A DNA stretch of 64,000 nt, taken from Acetobacterium fimetarium. GTDB lineage: Bacteria; Bacillota; Clostridia; Eubacteriales; Eubacteriaceae. The stretch is taken from the NCBI RefSeq assembly GCF_014284475.1, contig NZ_WJBC01000010.1:53722-117721 (forward strand). Reading direction: 5' to 3'. A program made the translations under genes and the position numbers. The notes beneath the pieces were generated by a model. That model worked only from the letters and a program-made list of their open reading frames with translations, was not told where the DNA came from and ran no database searches. Numbering within the stretch: position 1 is the stretch's first letter; each line of letters begins with the position of its first letter. This document shows positions 53,855 to 62,884 of this stretch, piece by piece.

Positions 53855-55255
53855 ATGATTAAAAGTAATCAGCGCTTTTTTAATTTTATACTGGTATTGT
53901 TTGATGTCTCCGTTGTTACTGCTTCCCTGTTGTTTGCATGGTACATTCGATTTGTGTCACCATTTTTTGATGATGGGGTCCGGACCATGGATCTCCGGGC
54001 ATATGTGGACTTGCTTGGCATTATCATACCGCTTTATCTGATTCTTTTTACTGCTTTTGGACTCTATAAGCCATATCGAAAACAGCCTTTCTATAAAGAG
54101 TGCCGCGAAATAATTGTTGCCAATATCATTGGCATTACCATTCTGATGGCGGTACTGTTTACCGGAAAGAACATCCATTTTTCCCGCTATATGTTGGGAA
54201 TTTTCTTTGCAACGTCGACGATCGTCATGATGATAGAACGCGGTTCAATCAGAAAAATACTACGCATGGCTCGGGAACGAGGCTTTAACATCAAATACGT
54301 CATCATCGTTGGAGCGGGAAGTATCGGCCAGACTTTCGCATCGAAAATAACCGGCGATCGGCAACTGGGGTATAAAATCACCGGTTATGTGGATGACTAT
54401 TATCACAAAATCGAAAAAAATGGCATTCCCATCCTGGGTACGACGCATGAAATGAATGAAATCCTGGAAGAGTTTCAGGTCGATGAAGTGATCATCGCCC
54501 TGCCCAATACCAGTTATAAGCGAATCGATGAAGTGATTGATATTTGTGAGTATCAGGGCATAAAAACTCAGATTATCCCGGATTATTTCCATCTGATTCA
54601 GGGAAGAAAAGCCTATTTTGATGAACTGGATGGGATACCGCTGATCAATACACGGTATATTCCGCTTGATCAGCCTTCTAACAAGTGGATCAAGCGAATT
54701 GCGGATATCATACTTTCCCTGGTTATTCTGATTCTGGTTTCGCCGATCATGCTTGTGACAGCGATTCTTGTGAAAATGACTTCACCCGGTCCGGTTATTT
54801 ATAAACAGATCCGGGTTGGCATGGGGCGCAAAGAATTCTGGATTTATAAGTTCCGGTCGATGCGGTGTGAGGCATCTGTTGCATCGGGTGATGTGGGATG
54901 GACCACCGAGAATGATCCCAGAAAAACAAAATTCGGTGCTTTTATCAGGAAAACAAGCATTGATGAGCTGCCCCAGTTTTTTAACGTTTTAAAAGGTGAT
55001 ATGAGCATTGTTGGGCCAAGGCCGGAAAGACCGCATTATGTGACCCAGTTTCAAAATGAGATTCCGAAATATATGATCAAGCATCATGTCCGCCCGGGAA
55101 TCACCGGCTGGGCTCAGGTCAGCGGCTGGCGCGGGGACACTTCGATTCATAAACGAATTGAGTGCGACATCGAATATATTGAAAAATGGACATTGTGGTT
55201 TGATATAAAAGTGTTTTTTATGACATTCAAAGCAGTGTTTGAGAGTGGGTACTGA
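53855..55255 (+). CDS. undecaprenyl-phosphate sugar phosphotransferase (exopolysaccharide initiating enzyme)
   Basis: 466 aa. Four N-terminal TM helices (about 12-130), a Rossmann-like central domain (about 145-265; VIIVGAGSIGQTF), a fifth TM (about 285-305) and the C-terminal bacterial sugar transferase domain with YKFRSMR, DELPQFFNVLKGDMSIVGPRPE and RPGITGWAQVSG. Transfers a sugar 1-phosphate to undecaprenyl phosphate, starting a repeat unit. The first sugar is not deducible. Confidence 0.95.
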   Translation: MIKSNQRFFNFILVLFDVSVVTASLLFAWYIRFVSPFFDDGVRTMDLRAYVDLLGIIIPLYLILFTAFGLYKPYRKQPFYKECREIIVANIIGITILMAVLFTGKNIHFSRYMLGIFFATSTIVMMIERGSIRKILRMARERGFNIKYVIIVGAGSIGQTFASKITGDRQLGYKITGYVDDYYHKIEKNGIPILGTTHEMNEILEEFQVDEVIIALPNTSYKRIDEVIDICEYQGIKTQIIPDYFHLIQGRKAYFDELDGIPLINTRYIPLDQPSNKWIKRIADIILSLVILILVSPIMLVTAILVKMTSPGPVIYKQIRVGMGRKEFWIYKFRSMRCEASVASGDVGWTTENDPRKTKFGAFIRKTSIDELPQFFNVLKGDMSIVGPRPERPHYVTQFQNEIPKYMIKHHVRPGITGWAQVSGWRGDTSIHKRIECDIEYIEKWTLWFDIKVFFMTFKAVFESGY

Positions 55256-55278
55256 TTATCCATGAGAGAAAGGATTTT

Positions 55279-55629
55279 ATGATTATATTATTTTTATGTT
55301 ATTTGGTCTGCACAGTTAGTGGGTTGACACTGGTAAAATTTGGAGCGAATAATAATGCCTTTGCATTGAACAGCAGCTTCTTTAATTTATCATTATCGTA
55401 TACCACGTTATTGGGATTGTTTCTGTATATCATCAGCTTTCTAATGTGGATTGTGATTGTGCAGAAATACAATTTGAGTTACATTGCACCCATGGCAACT
55501 GGTTTATCGCAAGTACTGATCATTGCAGCTTCGATTTTTATCCTGGGTGAGAAAATCGGGACGTTTCAATGGCTGGGAATCGCTCTGGTTTTGGGTGGAG
55601 TGGTTCTGATGAATGTTAAAACCGTATAG
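55279..55629 (+). CDS. small EmrE/DMT-type membrane carrier
   Basis: 116 aa with four predicted TM helices, beginning MIILFLCYLVCTVSGLTLVKFG and ending GIALVLGGVVLMN, the typical SMR/EamA half-transporter shape. Beside a polyprenyl-sugar type GT2 and DUF2304, a role as a lipid-linked sugar flippase (ArnE-like) is more likely than drug efflux. That is inference from context. Confidence 0.75.
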   Translation: MIILFLCYLVCTVSGLTLVKFGANNNAFALNSSFFNLSLSYTTLLGLFLYIISFLMWIVIVQKYNLSYIAPMATGLSQVLIIAASIFILGEKIGTFQWLGIALVLGGVVLMNVKTV

Positions 55630-55649
55630 ATATGATGACTGGAGAAAAA

Positions 55650-56366
55650 ATGAAAATATTGGTGATTATCCCGGCATATAATGAGGAAGATTCAATTGAA
55701 GAAGTGGTGAATAAACTGAAAATTACTCAATCTGAGGTAGACTATATTATTATTAATGACTGTTCGACAGACAATACGGTGAAAATATGTAAAAATAATA
55801 GCTTTAATTATATCAATCTACCTGTTAATCTTGGAATCGGTGGGGGAGTTCAGACCGGCTATCGGTATGCAGTTGAAAATGATTATGATATTGCTATTCA
55901 AATGGATGGAGATGGACAACATGATCCTGAAGGCATTGATCGTCTTATAAAACCAATTATAGAGGATGGTTTTGATTTGGTAATTGGTTCAAGATTTATA
56001 ACCAATGATGGATTCCAATCTTCAGTGATGAGACGAACGGGTATAAGATTTTTAAAATGGTTGATAAAGATTTGCTGCGGAGTAAAAATAAATGATACGA
56101 CCAGTGGATTCAGAGCTAGCTCAAAAGAACTAACGAAACATTTTTCTCTTGAATATGCTCAGGATTATCCAGAACCCGAGGCAATAATTGCAGCAGTTTT
56201 AAATGGCTACCGGGTTTGCGAGGTGCCTGTTATTATGCATGAACGTCAAGGTGGTGAATCATCAATAAACGCGTTTAAATCTATTTATTATATGGCAAAG
56301 GTTTCACTGGCTATATTTATTTACCGAATTGGATCTTTTAAAAATGTGAGAGAGCGGAAACTATGA
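55650..56366 (+). CDS. GT2 family polyprenyl-phosphate sugar transferase (DPM-like)
   Basis: 238 aa; start 55650 (MKILVIIPAYNEED; TGGAG upstream) rather than 55632. IINDCSTDNT and QMDGDGQHDPE are the dolichol-phosphate-mannose-synthase-type motifs, followed by GSRF, and the RASSKE region before a short hydrophobic stretch. It overlaps DUF2304 by 4 bp. Likely charges undecaprenyl phosphate with a sugar for an external GT-C enzyme such as those at 59211-64000. Confidence 0.9.
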   Translation: MKILVIIPAYNEEDSIEEVVNKLKITQSEVDYIIINDCSTDNTVKICKNNSFNYINLPVNLGIGGGVQTGYRYAVENDYDIAIQMDGDGQHDPEGIDRLIKPIIEDGFDLVIGSRFITNDGFQSSVMRRTGIRFLKWLIKICCGVKINDTTSGFRASSKELTKHFSLEYAQDYPEPEAIIAAVLNGYRVCEVPVIMHERQGGESSINAFKSIYYMAKVSLAIFIYRIGSFKNVRERKL

Positions 56367-56737
56367 ATATAAGTTTAAGATTTTTTTTAATTGTTAGCAT
56401 TCTGATTTATTTGGGAATAATCATACATTTTCTTAAAAAAAGAGAGCTGAATCTCAGGTATTCATTGATATGGATATTTTCGGCAGTGTCGATGTTGCTT
56501 GTATCGATTTTTCCGGAAATTATCATCACGTTTACTTCATTCGTAGGTATTGTTGATGTTGTAAATAGTGTATTTGTTTTGGAAGGCATGTTTGTACTGC
56601 TGATTGTTTTGTCATTAACTGCGATTGTTTCTCATTTAAATGAAAAAAACAGACAACTCATACAAGCTGTCGCACTATTGGAAAAAAGAGTCAGAGTATT
56701 GGAAAATCACAGAATCGAGAATAAAAAAGATGAATGA
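56363..56737 (+). CDS. DUF2304 membrane protein
   Basis: 124 aa: three TM segments (about 4-22, 33-52, 68-88) and a C-terminal coiled coil (LIQAVALLEKRVRVLE). DUF2304 proteins occur next to DPM-like GT2 genes, as here with a 4-bp overlap; function unknown, presumably a partner of that enzyme. Confidence 0.85.
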   Translation: MNISLRFFLIVSILIYLGIIIHFLKKRELNLRYSLIWIFSAVSMLLVSIFPEIIITFTSFVGIVDVVNSVFVLEGMFVLLIVLSLTAIVSHLNEKNRQLIQAVALLEKRVRVLENHRIENKKDE

Positions 56738-57506
56738 TCATATTTTTATCGTTTGCGCCTATGGAAAATCGCGGTTTCTAGAAGAGTGCATTCTTTCATT
56801 GCTTGAACAGACAGAGAGAAAAAATATTATCATATCGACGTCAACACCCAATGCTCACATCGAAGGCATTGCAGAAAAATATCGGATTGCGATCAGAACG
56901 CATGAAATCAGCGGCATTGGAATCGATTGGAATGCCGGTTACGCATGTGCCGATTCAAAATATGTTACCCTGGTTCATCAGGATGATGTATATAAAAAGA
57001 ACTATCGAGAGAAGGTTCTGACCGAACTGGACAGATATGAAGACTGCCTGATTGCCTTTTCCAATTATCGTGAAATCAGAAATAGTCAGATAGCAGATCC
57101 AAACGTCAATATCAGGATCAAAGAATTGATGCTGTCGCCATTGAAACATCTGAACCGAAATCGATTTATGCGGAGAAGAATACTTTCCCTCGGCAATCCG
57201 ATCTGTTGTCCAGCAGTGACTTACAATAAAAATTTGCTTGGAAATTTCGCGTTTGATACGCAGTTGACTACGAGTTTGGACTGGGCAGCATGGGAGAAAA
57301 TTTCAAAATGCAGGGGACGATTCGTTTATATTCAGGAACCCCTGATGTATCATCGCATCCATGAAGAAAGTGAAACCTCCAATACGATTGAAAACAAGAA
57401 AAGAGCGGCGGAAGATCTGATGATGCTGAAAAAATTCTGGCCGGCACCGATTGCAAGGATCATCTTTCATTTTTATCATAAGAGCGAAAAGTCGAATATC
57501 TTATAA
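56730..57506 (+). CDS. GT2-like glycosyltransferase
   Basis: 258 aa from ATG 56730, which overlaps DUF2304 by 8 bp; the longer frame upstream reads through that gene and is rejected. HIFIVCAYGKSRFLEEC, a truncated GT-A core, LVHQDDVYKKNY (QDD acting as DxD), and LDWAAWEKIS. Shorter than other GT2 enzymes here. Sugar unknown. Confidence 0.8.
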   Translation: MNDHIFIVCAYGKSRFLEECILSLLEQTERKNIIISTSTPNAHIEGIAEKYRIAIRTHEISGIGIDWNAGYACADSKYVTLVHQDDVYKKNYREKVLTELDRYEDCLIAFSNYREIRNSQIADPNVNIRIKELMLSPLKHLNRNRFMRRRILSLGNPICCPAVTYNKNLLGNFAFDTQLTTSLDWAAWEKISKCRGRFVYIQEPLMYHRIHEESETSNTIENKKRAAEDLMMLKKFWPAPIARIIFHFYHKSEKSNIL

Positions 57507-57526
57507 AATCAATCATAATAGGAATT

Positions 57527-58129
57527 ATGATACTGATCGTATCGCTTGTAATAGATATTTTTGTATTTAATATAAATTTTTTTACCGGAGGAAACCAAAG
57601 TGTGGAAATTTTATCCATCACCACAGAGGATCTTATGGTTATGGATGATGGAAATTACAAAATCCTTGATAATGGAGCCTATATTCAGTTAGATGATATT
57701 CATCAGTATGTTAACAAATTGGAGTTTGATATAAACTCTTTTAATCAAAATGTTAATATTGAGATAACTTATAATGATACAGAAAAAACTGATAATATGA
57801 ATGGTATATCAACCAAGCTTGGCTATTGGTTATATATTTGCACCTTGCCTATTCAGCGGTTGTTGTAATTAATGGTTTAAGCTTTTTTGTTTTGCTTTAA
57901 TTATAGAATGGATATTAAAAAAAAGACGCTGACAATAATCGATACAGCAATGATAACAAGTTACTTTGTTTTAATAACAGTAAGTAAGTTAGCGTATGTC
58001 CCCATTTTTCTGTTAGTAATGATTTTAAAACAGGTAAATTATATTGGGGTAGTGCCAAGAGCAATTATGACACAAAAGGAATATCTGCTAGGGGGAACGA
58101 GTGTTTCATTGGCATACATTATAGCATGA
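57527..58129 (+). pseudogene. decayed multi-pass membrane protein gene (DUF2142-like or related)
   Basis: An ATG-initiated 113-residue frame (57527-57868) has a TM followed by a beta-rich segment (VMDDGNYKILDNGAYIQLDD...) like the N-terminal extracytoplasmic domain of large sugar-related membrane proteins. It then hits TAA. Just before that, another frame continues as hydrophobic LHLAYSAVVVINGLSFFVLL and stops. A later frame (57887-58129) gives SKLAYVPIFLLVMIL, again a TM piece. This pattern (frameshift, stops, missing middle) fits a gene reduced from perhaps 450-500 codons. Parental family assignment is tentative. Confidence 0.6.
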
Positions 58130-58212
58130 AAGTTTAATATAAATAATATAGCATTGTCGAGAAAATAAAGTTTAATTGAATTAATATTTTATAGAAAAAT
58201 TGGGAGTATGTT

Positions 58213-59184
58213 ATGAAAGTAATGGTTTCAGGCGGGGCAGGTTATATAGGTAGTCATGCAGTCGTCCAGTTGTTAGATCAAGGTTACGATGTCGTTGTGG
58301 TGGACAATTTATCTAAAGGTTTCAGACATGCGGTTGATGAGCGGGCAGTATTTTATCAATGTGATATTCGTGATAAAAAGTCTTTAAATGAGGTTCTTAA
58401 AAAAGAAAAAATTGATGTTGTTATGCAGTTTGCGGCAGATATTGTGGTTGCCGAGAGCGAAAAAGATCCTTTAAAATATTTCAACAATAATGTGTCAGGA
58501 ACGATTTCTTTATTAGAAGTGATGATTGAAAACGAAGTAAAGAAAATTATATTTTCTTCAACGGCGGCTGTATACGGAAATACAGAAAAAATACCGGTGG
58601 AGGAGATGGATGCAATTTCACCCATTAGTCCATACGGTATGACCAAAGCGATGGTTGAGAACATTTTGGAGAGTTGCAGACAGGCATATGGGATGAATTA
58701 CTGTATTTTTAGATACTTCAATGTTGCAGGAGCACATGAAAAATATCCAATTGGGCAGAATGTGGTAAAGAATACTGCTCTGATACCAATTATACTGGAA
58801 GTAGCGGCGGGAAAGAGACCGTATATAGAAATATACGGAGATGATTACGAAACGGCGGATGGCACTGGCGTCCGGGATTTCATTCATGTCGTGGATTTGG
58901 TAGATGCGCATATTTTAGGAATCATGCAACTTAATAGAAATTTAAGTGGAATTTATAATCTTGGGAACGGACAGGGCTTTTCTGTTAAAGAGATGATTGA
59001 AGCATCTCGTAAGGTAACAAAAAGAGATGTTCCAGTGAAAATATCACCACGACGGGAAGGTGATATCGCAGTTTCAATTGCATCGAGTGATAAGGCGAAG
59101 AAAGAATTGGGATGGAAACCCCACTATACACGTGTTGAAAAAATAATTGAGACTGCCTGGAATTATAAAACAAAAAAGTATTAA
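58213..59184 (+). CDS. galE: UDP-glucose 4-epimerase
   Basis: 323 aa SDR enzyme making UDP-galactose from UDP-glucose. SGGAGYIGSH NAD loop, SSTAAVYG, catalytic SPYGMTK Tyr/Lys, YFNVAGAH. Start after TGGGAGTATGTT. DNA here is more AT-rich than galU and rfb genes, suggesting separate acquisition along with the downstream membrane gene. Confidence 0.95.
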   Translation: MKVMVSGGAGYIGSHAVVQLLDQGYDVVVVDNLSKGFRHAVDERAVFYQCDIRDKKSLNEVLKKEKIDVVMQFAADIVVAESEKDPLKYFNNNVSGTISLLEVMIENEVKKIIFSSTAAVYGNTEKIPVEEMDAISPISPYGMTKAMVENILESCRQAYGMNYCIFRYFNVAGAHEKYPIGQNVVKNTALIPIILEVAAGKRPYIEIYGDDYETADGTGVRDFIHVVDLVDAHILGIMQLNRNLSGIYNLGNGQGFSVKEMIEASRKVTKRDVPVKISPRREGDIAVSIASSDKAKKELGWKPHYTRVEKIIETAWNYKTKKY

Positions 59185-59210
59185 AATCACCTTGATTAGT
59201 AATATAAATA

Positions 59211-61394
59211 ATGAAAGAGAAAAATATAAGGATGAATAAAAAAGCAAAAATATTGAGTAGAGATATAGAAAATAAAATACTCTTCTGCGTATTGGGATTT
59301 CTGATTGCGATCTTGCTGTGCGGTTTAATATATTATTGGAAAAATGAGTTTCAGAACATTGTTGTTATTGGAAACCAAATAGCATTTAGTTTTTTTGCAG
59401 TGTGTGTGTTTATGATTTTGATTTTGACACTGTATTTTATAAAAATGAATCAACAGGGAAAGAGTTGTTTTGTATCAACAAAAATTCTATTCGACTTTTT
59501 TATTGACTATCGATATCGAATAGCAGCGATTGTATTTGTCATATTGGTCGTATTAGGAATCAATTTTTCATCTCTGGCATTTTGGGAGACAACCACTCAT
59601 GAGGAATCTCACTCTGTCATATTTGGACAGGAAAGACCAATTCGATCTGATGAGTGGCTGGTGGAAACACCGTGGGTTTTATCTCAGTATAACGAGGGCT
59701 TTCCAACAGAGAATGAGGACATTCGAGTTGATGGCCAAAATATGCTGTTTATGAGTACCAAAACGCCAATAAACCATATTTCTACAATTGGTAATCCTTA
59801 TAATTGGGGATACTTTTTCTTGTCCATTGAACAAGGTTATGCCTGGCATTGGGTTTTAAAATTATTATTATTGCTTTTGTTTTCATATGAGTTTTTGTAT
59901 ATAATTACGAAGGAAAGTCGATACGTGGCCTTTATTGGTGCGTTTTGGATAGCTTTTTCACCAACGATAGCCTGGTGGTACGATACTTCAGTTATTGAAA
60001 TAGTCATTGCCTTTCAAGCGTTGTTTGTAGCGGTTTTTTATTATTTTAGGGTTAGTCGGGTTTATCAAAAGATATTGCTGCTGGCCATGGTTATTGTTTT
60101 TGGACTGAACTTTATTTTAGATTTATATCCCGCTTTTCAAATTGTATTAGGATATGTTTTTTTAGGATTGTTCAGTTATTTAGTATGTAAAAATTACAAG
60201 AAGATCAGAAAGTTAGATATTGCCTTCATTAGCCTATCGATTATTTTCGTAATAGTAGTCGTAGCAGTTACGATTATTCCGTCAATTTCTGATATAACCA
60301 TTATGATGTCAACTTCATATCCCGGTAGCAGAATGATAACAGGCGGCGGAATGAGCATATTTGATTTATCCAGATATTTGTACAACTGGTTAATCCCTCA
60401 CGTTGATGTTCCACCGGAAACATTGTTGAATAATTGCATTGCCAGTGCTTACGTGACCTTTATTCCGGCATCGCTAGTCATTATTCTGAAAAGATGGAAA
60501 GAAAAAAAGTACATTGACAATAACTATTTGAAGATATTTATAGCATTTTATATTATGTTTGCATTATGGATACTACTACCCTTTCCAGAATTTTTTGCAA
60601 AATATACATTGTTGTATATGGTCACCCCTCAAATGTCATTAATGGGGGCAGGATTACTGGGTGTCTATATTAGTTGCATTGTCATTAGTCAGTTGAACGA
60701 GAGTCAGGGCTTCAGTAAAAAAGGAATCATCGCTTTTCTTTCATTTTTAGGTTGTTATTTTCTGTTGGCGCTTTATTTTGACAAAGCAATCAGCTATTTA
60801 GGAATAATTGGAACAGGAATGACAATAATGATTTTCTTAATGGCGAATTATTTTTTCATTGCGGGGAAAAAATATCCAGTTTTGATTTGTGTTTGTTTTA
60901 TTTCAGTCATTCCGGGATTCTTTGTCAATCCAATTAATGTAGGGCTCGCGCCGATTTATGAAACGGCACTTGCTAAATCAATACAGGCAGTGGTTGAAGA
61001 AGATCCGGAAGGTCTATGGATAGGGTATGATTCGATAACATTGCCTGATTATATACTTGCTCAAGGCGGAAAAGTACTCAACAGTGTCCATTACTATCCA
61101 AACAATAGATTGTGGGCGCAGATAAGCAACAATACAGATGATTACGCAATATATAATCGTTTTGCACATATTGAAATAGAGTTTAATGACTTGGAGGAAA
61201 CTAAGTTTGAGCTGATTGGTACAGATCATATAAAAATCATACTGAGCATAAATGATTTAGAAAAACTTGATGTGAAATATATTGTTTCTTATAATCCATT
61301 AGAGAAATTTAGCAATCAAAATATTTCCTTTATCAAACAAAGTCAGAATGATGCAGGTACAATATTTATTTATGAAGTGATATATAATAATTGA
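59211..61394 (+). CDS. large multi-pass membrane protein, GT-C-like, unrecognised family
   Basis: 727 aa with about a dozen TM helices and a short C-terminal soluble part (about 585-727). An early loop holds TTHEESHSVIFGQERPIRSDEW, and a later loop has WAFSPTIAWWYD-like Trp/Asp residues, the general look of lipid-linked-sugar glycosyltransferases. The gene is AT-rich. The start is ambiguous (59211 or 59232), neither with a good RBS. Next to galE and a DPM-like GT2, a role in decorating polymers outside the membrane is plausible but unproved. Confidence 0.6.
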   Translation: MKEKNIRMNKKAKILSRDIENKILFCVLGFLIAILLCGLIYYWKNEFQNIVVIGNQIAFSFFAVCVFMILILTLYFIKMNQQGKSCFVSTKILFDFFIDYRYRIAAIVFVILVVLGINFSSLAFWETTTHEESHSVIFGQERPIRSDEWLVETPWVLSQYNEGFPTENEDIRVDGQNMLFMSTKTPINHISTIGNPYNWGYFFLSIEQGYAWHWVLKLLLLLLFSYEFLYIITKESRYVAFIGAFWIAFSPTIAWWYDTSVIEIVIAFQALFVAVFYYFRVSRVYQKILLLAMVIVFGLNFILDLYPAFQIVLGYVFLGLFSYLVCKNYKKIRKLDIAFISLSIIFVIVVVAVTIIPSISDITIMMSTSYPGSRMITGGGMSIFDLSRYLYNWLIPHVDVPPETLLNNCIASAYVTFIPASLVIILKRWKEKKYIDNNYLKIFIAFYIMFALWILLPFPEFFAKYTLLYMVTPQMSLMGAGLLGVYISCIVISQLNESQGFSKKGIIAFLSFLGCYFLLALYFDKAISYLGIIGTGMTIMIFLMANYFFIAGKKYPVLICVCFISVIPGFFVNPINVGLAPIYETALAKSIQAVVEEDPEGLWIGYDSITLPDYILAQGGKVLNSVHYYPNNRLWAQISNNTDDYAIYNRFAHIEIEFNDLEETKFELIGTDHIKIILSINDLEKLDVKYIVSYNPLEKFSNQNISFIKQSQNDAGTIFIYEVIYNN

Positions 61395-61504
61395 AATCAA
61401 AGTTGCGATAAACAATTTGTAGCAGCAATCAAAAATTAGACTATTTTAATAAAGAACTGTTTGCGCAAAATAAATGAATTAAGAATGGATGGCTTTGATA
61501 ACAG

Positions 61505-62869
61505 ATGAAAAAAAATCGATTTTTTAAAATGGCCGATAGACAGATCACGCCCAGAACCAATTGGATGATGTTTGGGAGCATACTCATCTTCACCTTTTCA
61601 TACATGTTATTTCTCAACTTCAATACCCCGCTTATTGCAGACGACTATGTCTACACATTTATTTTTGGTACGTCGACACCGGTTCTGAGTCTCGCTGATA
61701 TCGTCATTTCTCAGATATCATACTATATGAGCTGGGGTGGCAGGGTCATTGCCGAAACACTGACTCAACTCTTCATGTTTTGGGGCAAAGATGTTTTTAA
61801 CATTGCAAATAGTCTCTGCTATATCATTTTTGTTCTGGCACTCTATTTTAATGCAGTTGGTCGAAAAATAAAACCAGGCATGCTGCTGATTGTGACAATT
61901 CTTGTCTGGTTTTTTGTGCCAATGTTTGGACAGACAATTGTGTGGCTGACTGGGTCATGTAATTATCTGTGGTGCGGAACCCTGATACTACTGGCAATTC
62001 TGCCTTTTCGTTTTTATGAAGAAAAACAGACAAACTGTTTGAAAAGCTTCTGGTTTGCGGTCATTATGAGTCCACTGTTTTTTCTGAGCGGGATCACGAA
62101 TGAAAATACAGCCGGTGGCATGATTCTGATGATGCTTTTGTTCTGTCTGTTGTACTATAAACGAAAGATCAGAATACCCTTTTTTGCATACACCGGAATC
62201 TTGTTTTCGGTTTGCGGCTTTTTATGTATGATTTTTGCACCGGGAAATGGATTGCGGGTGGACAATGAATCAGCCGTTGCAGAAGTGACAACAATGGTTG
62301 GATCGAATCCCATTATTACGAGGTTTGCCTATTTTGCATATAATCTATACGCGCTGATGCCGCTGCTGATTGTTGCAGGCATTGTGTTGGTGCTGTTGTT
62401 CAGAGAAAGAGGAAAAACTGGAATGGTGGTTTCCGGAATATTTCTTTTTTCCGCCGCGGCTTCAATGATCGTGATGCTGGCACCACCTAAATTTCCGCCA
62501 CGAGCGATGTTTGGCCTGGTGGCATTTATGATCATTTCGATCGTTTATGGATTGGATCATCTGAAAATCAGGCCAAAGGAGCTGCGGCGCTTGTTCGTAG
62601 TCCCAGCATTTTTGGTTATCCTTTATTATGTGATGTCATTGGGATATGTGGGAGTTGATGCAATTACGGTAAACAGGCAGTATGAAGCACGGGTGGCATT
62701 GATACAGGAAAATAAAGAGAATTCAGTCATTCAAGTGCCTGCGATTGTGCCATTATCCAGCCACAATGGGATGTATGGGCTGAAGGATGTTCAAATGGAT
62801 CCCAATCATTGGGTCAATCGAGCGCTGGCAGATTATTATGGTGTTACAAATATAATTCTAGAACCATAG
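61505..62869 (+). CDS. DUF6056-type multi-pass membrane protein
   Basis: 454 aa with about ten TM helices. PLIADDYVYTF in the first external loop (two adjacent Asp), WGGRVIAE, WLTGSCNYLW and GITNENTAGG are typical of the DUF6056 type; the DD motif is reminiscent of GT-C enzymes. Located at the end of the polysaccharide region and followed 15 bp later by a related gene. Biochemical function unknown. Confidence 0.75.
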   Translation: MKKNRFFKMADRQITPRTNWMMFGSILIFTFSYMLFLNFNTPLIADDYVYTFIFGTSTPVLSLADIVISQISYYMSWGGRVIAETLTQLFMFWGKDVFNIANSLCYIIFVLALYFNAVGRKIKPGMLLIVTILVWFFVPMFGQTIVWLTGSCNYLWCGTLILLAILPFRFYEEKQTNCLKSFWFAVIMSPLFFLSGITNENTAGGMILMMLLFCLLYYKRKIRIPFFAYTGILFSVCGFLCMIFAPGNGLRVDNESAVAEVTTMVGSNPIITRFAYFAYNLYALMPLLIVAGIVLVLLFRERGKTGMVVSGIFLFSAAASMIVMLAPPKFPPRAMFGLVAFMIISIVYGLDHLKIRPKELRRLFVVPAFLVILYYVMSLGYVGVDAITVNRQYEARVALIQENKENSVIQVPAIVPLSSHNGMYGLKDVQMDPNHWVNRALADYYGVTNIILEP

Positions 62870-62884
62870 AATGGAGATGAAGCT

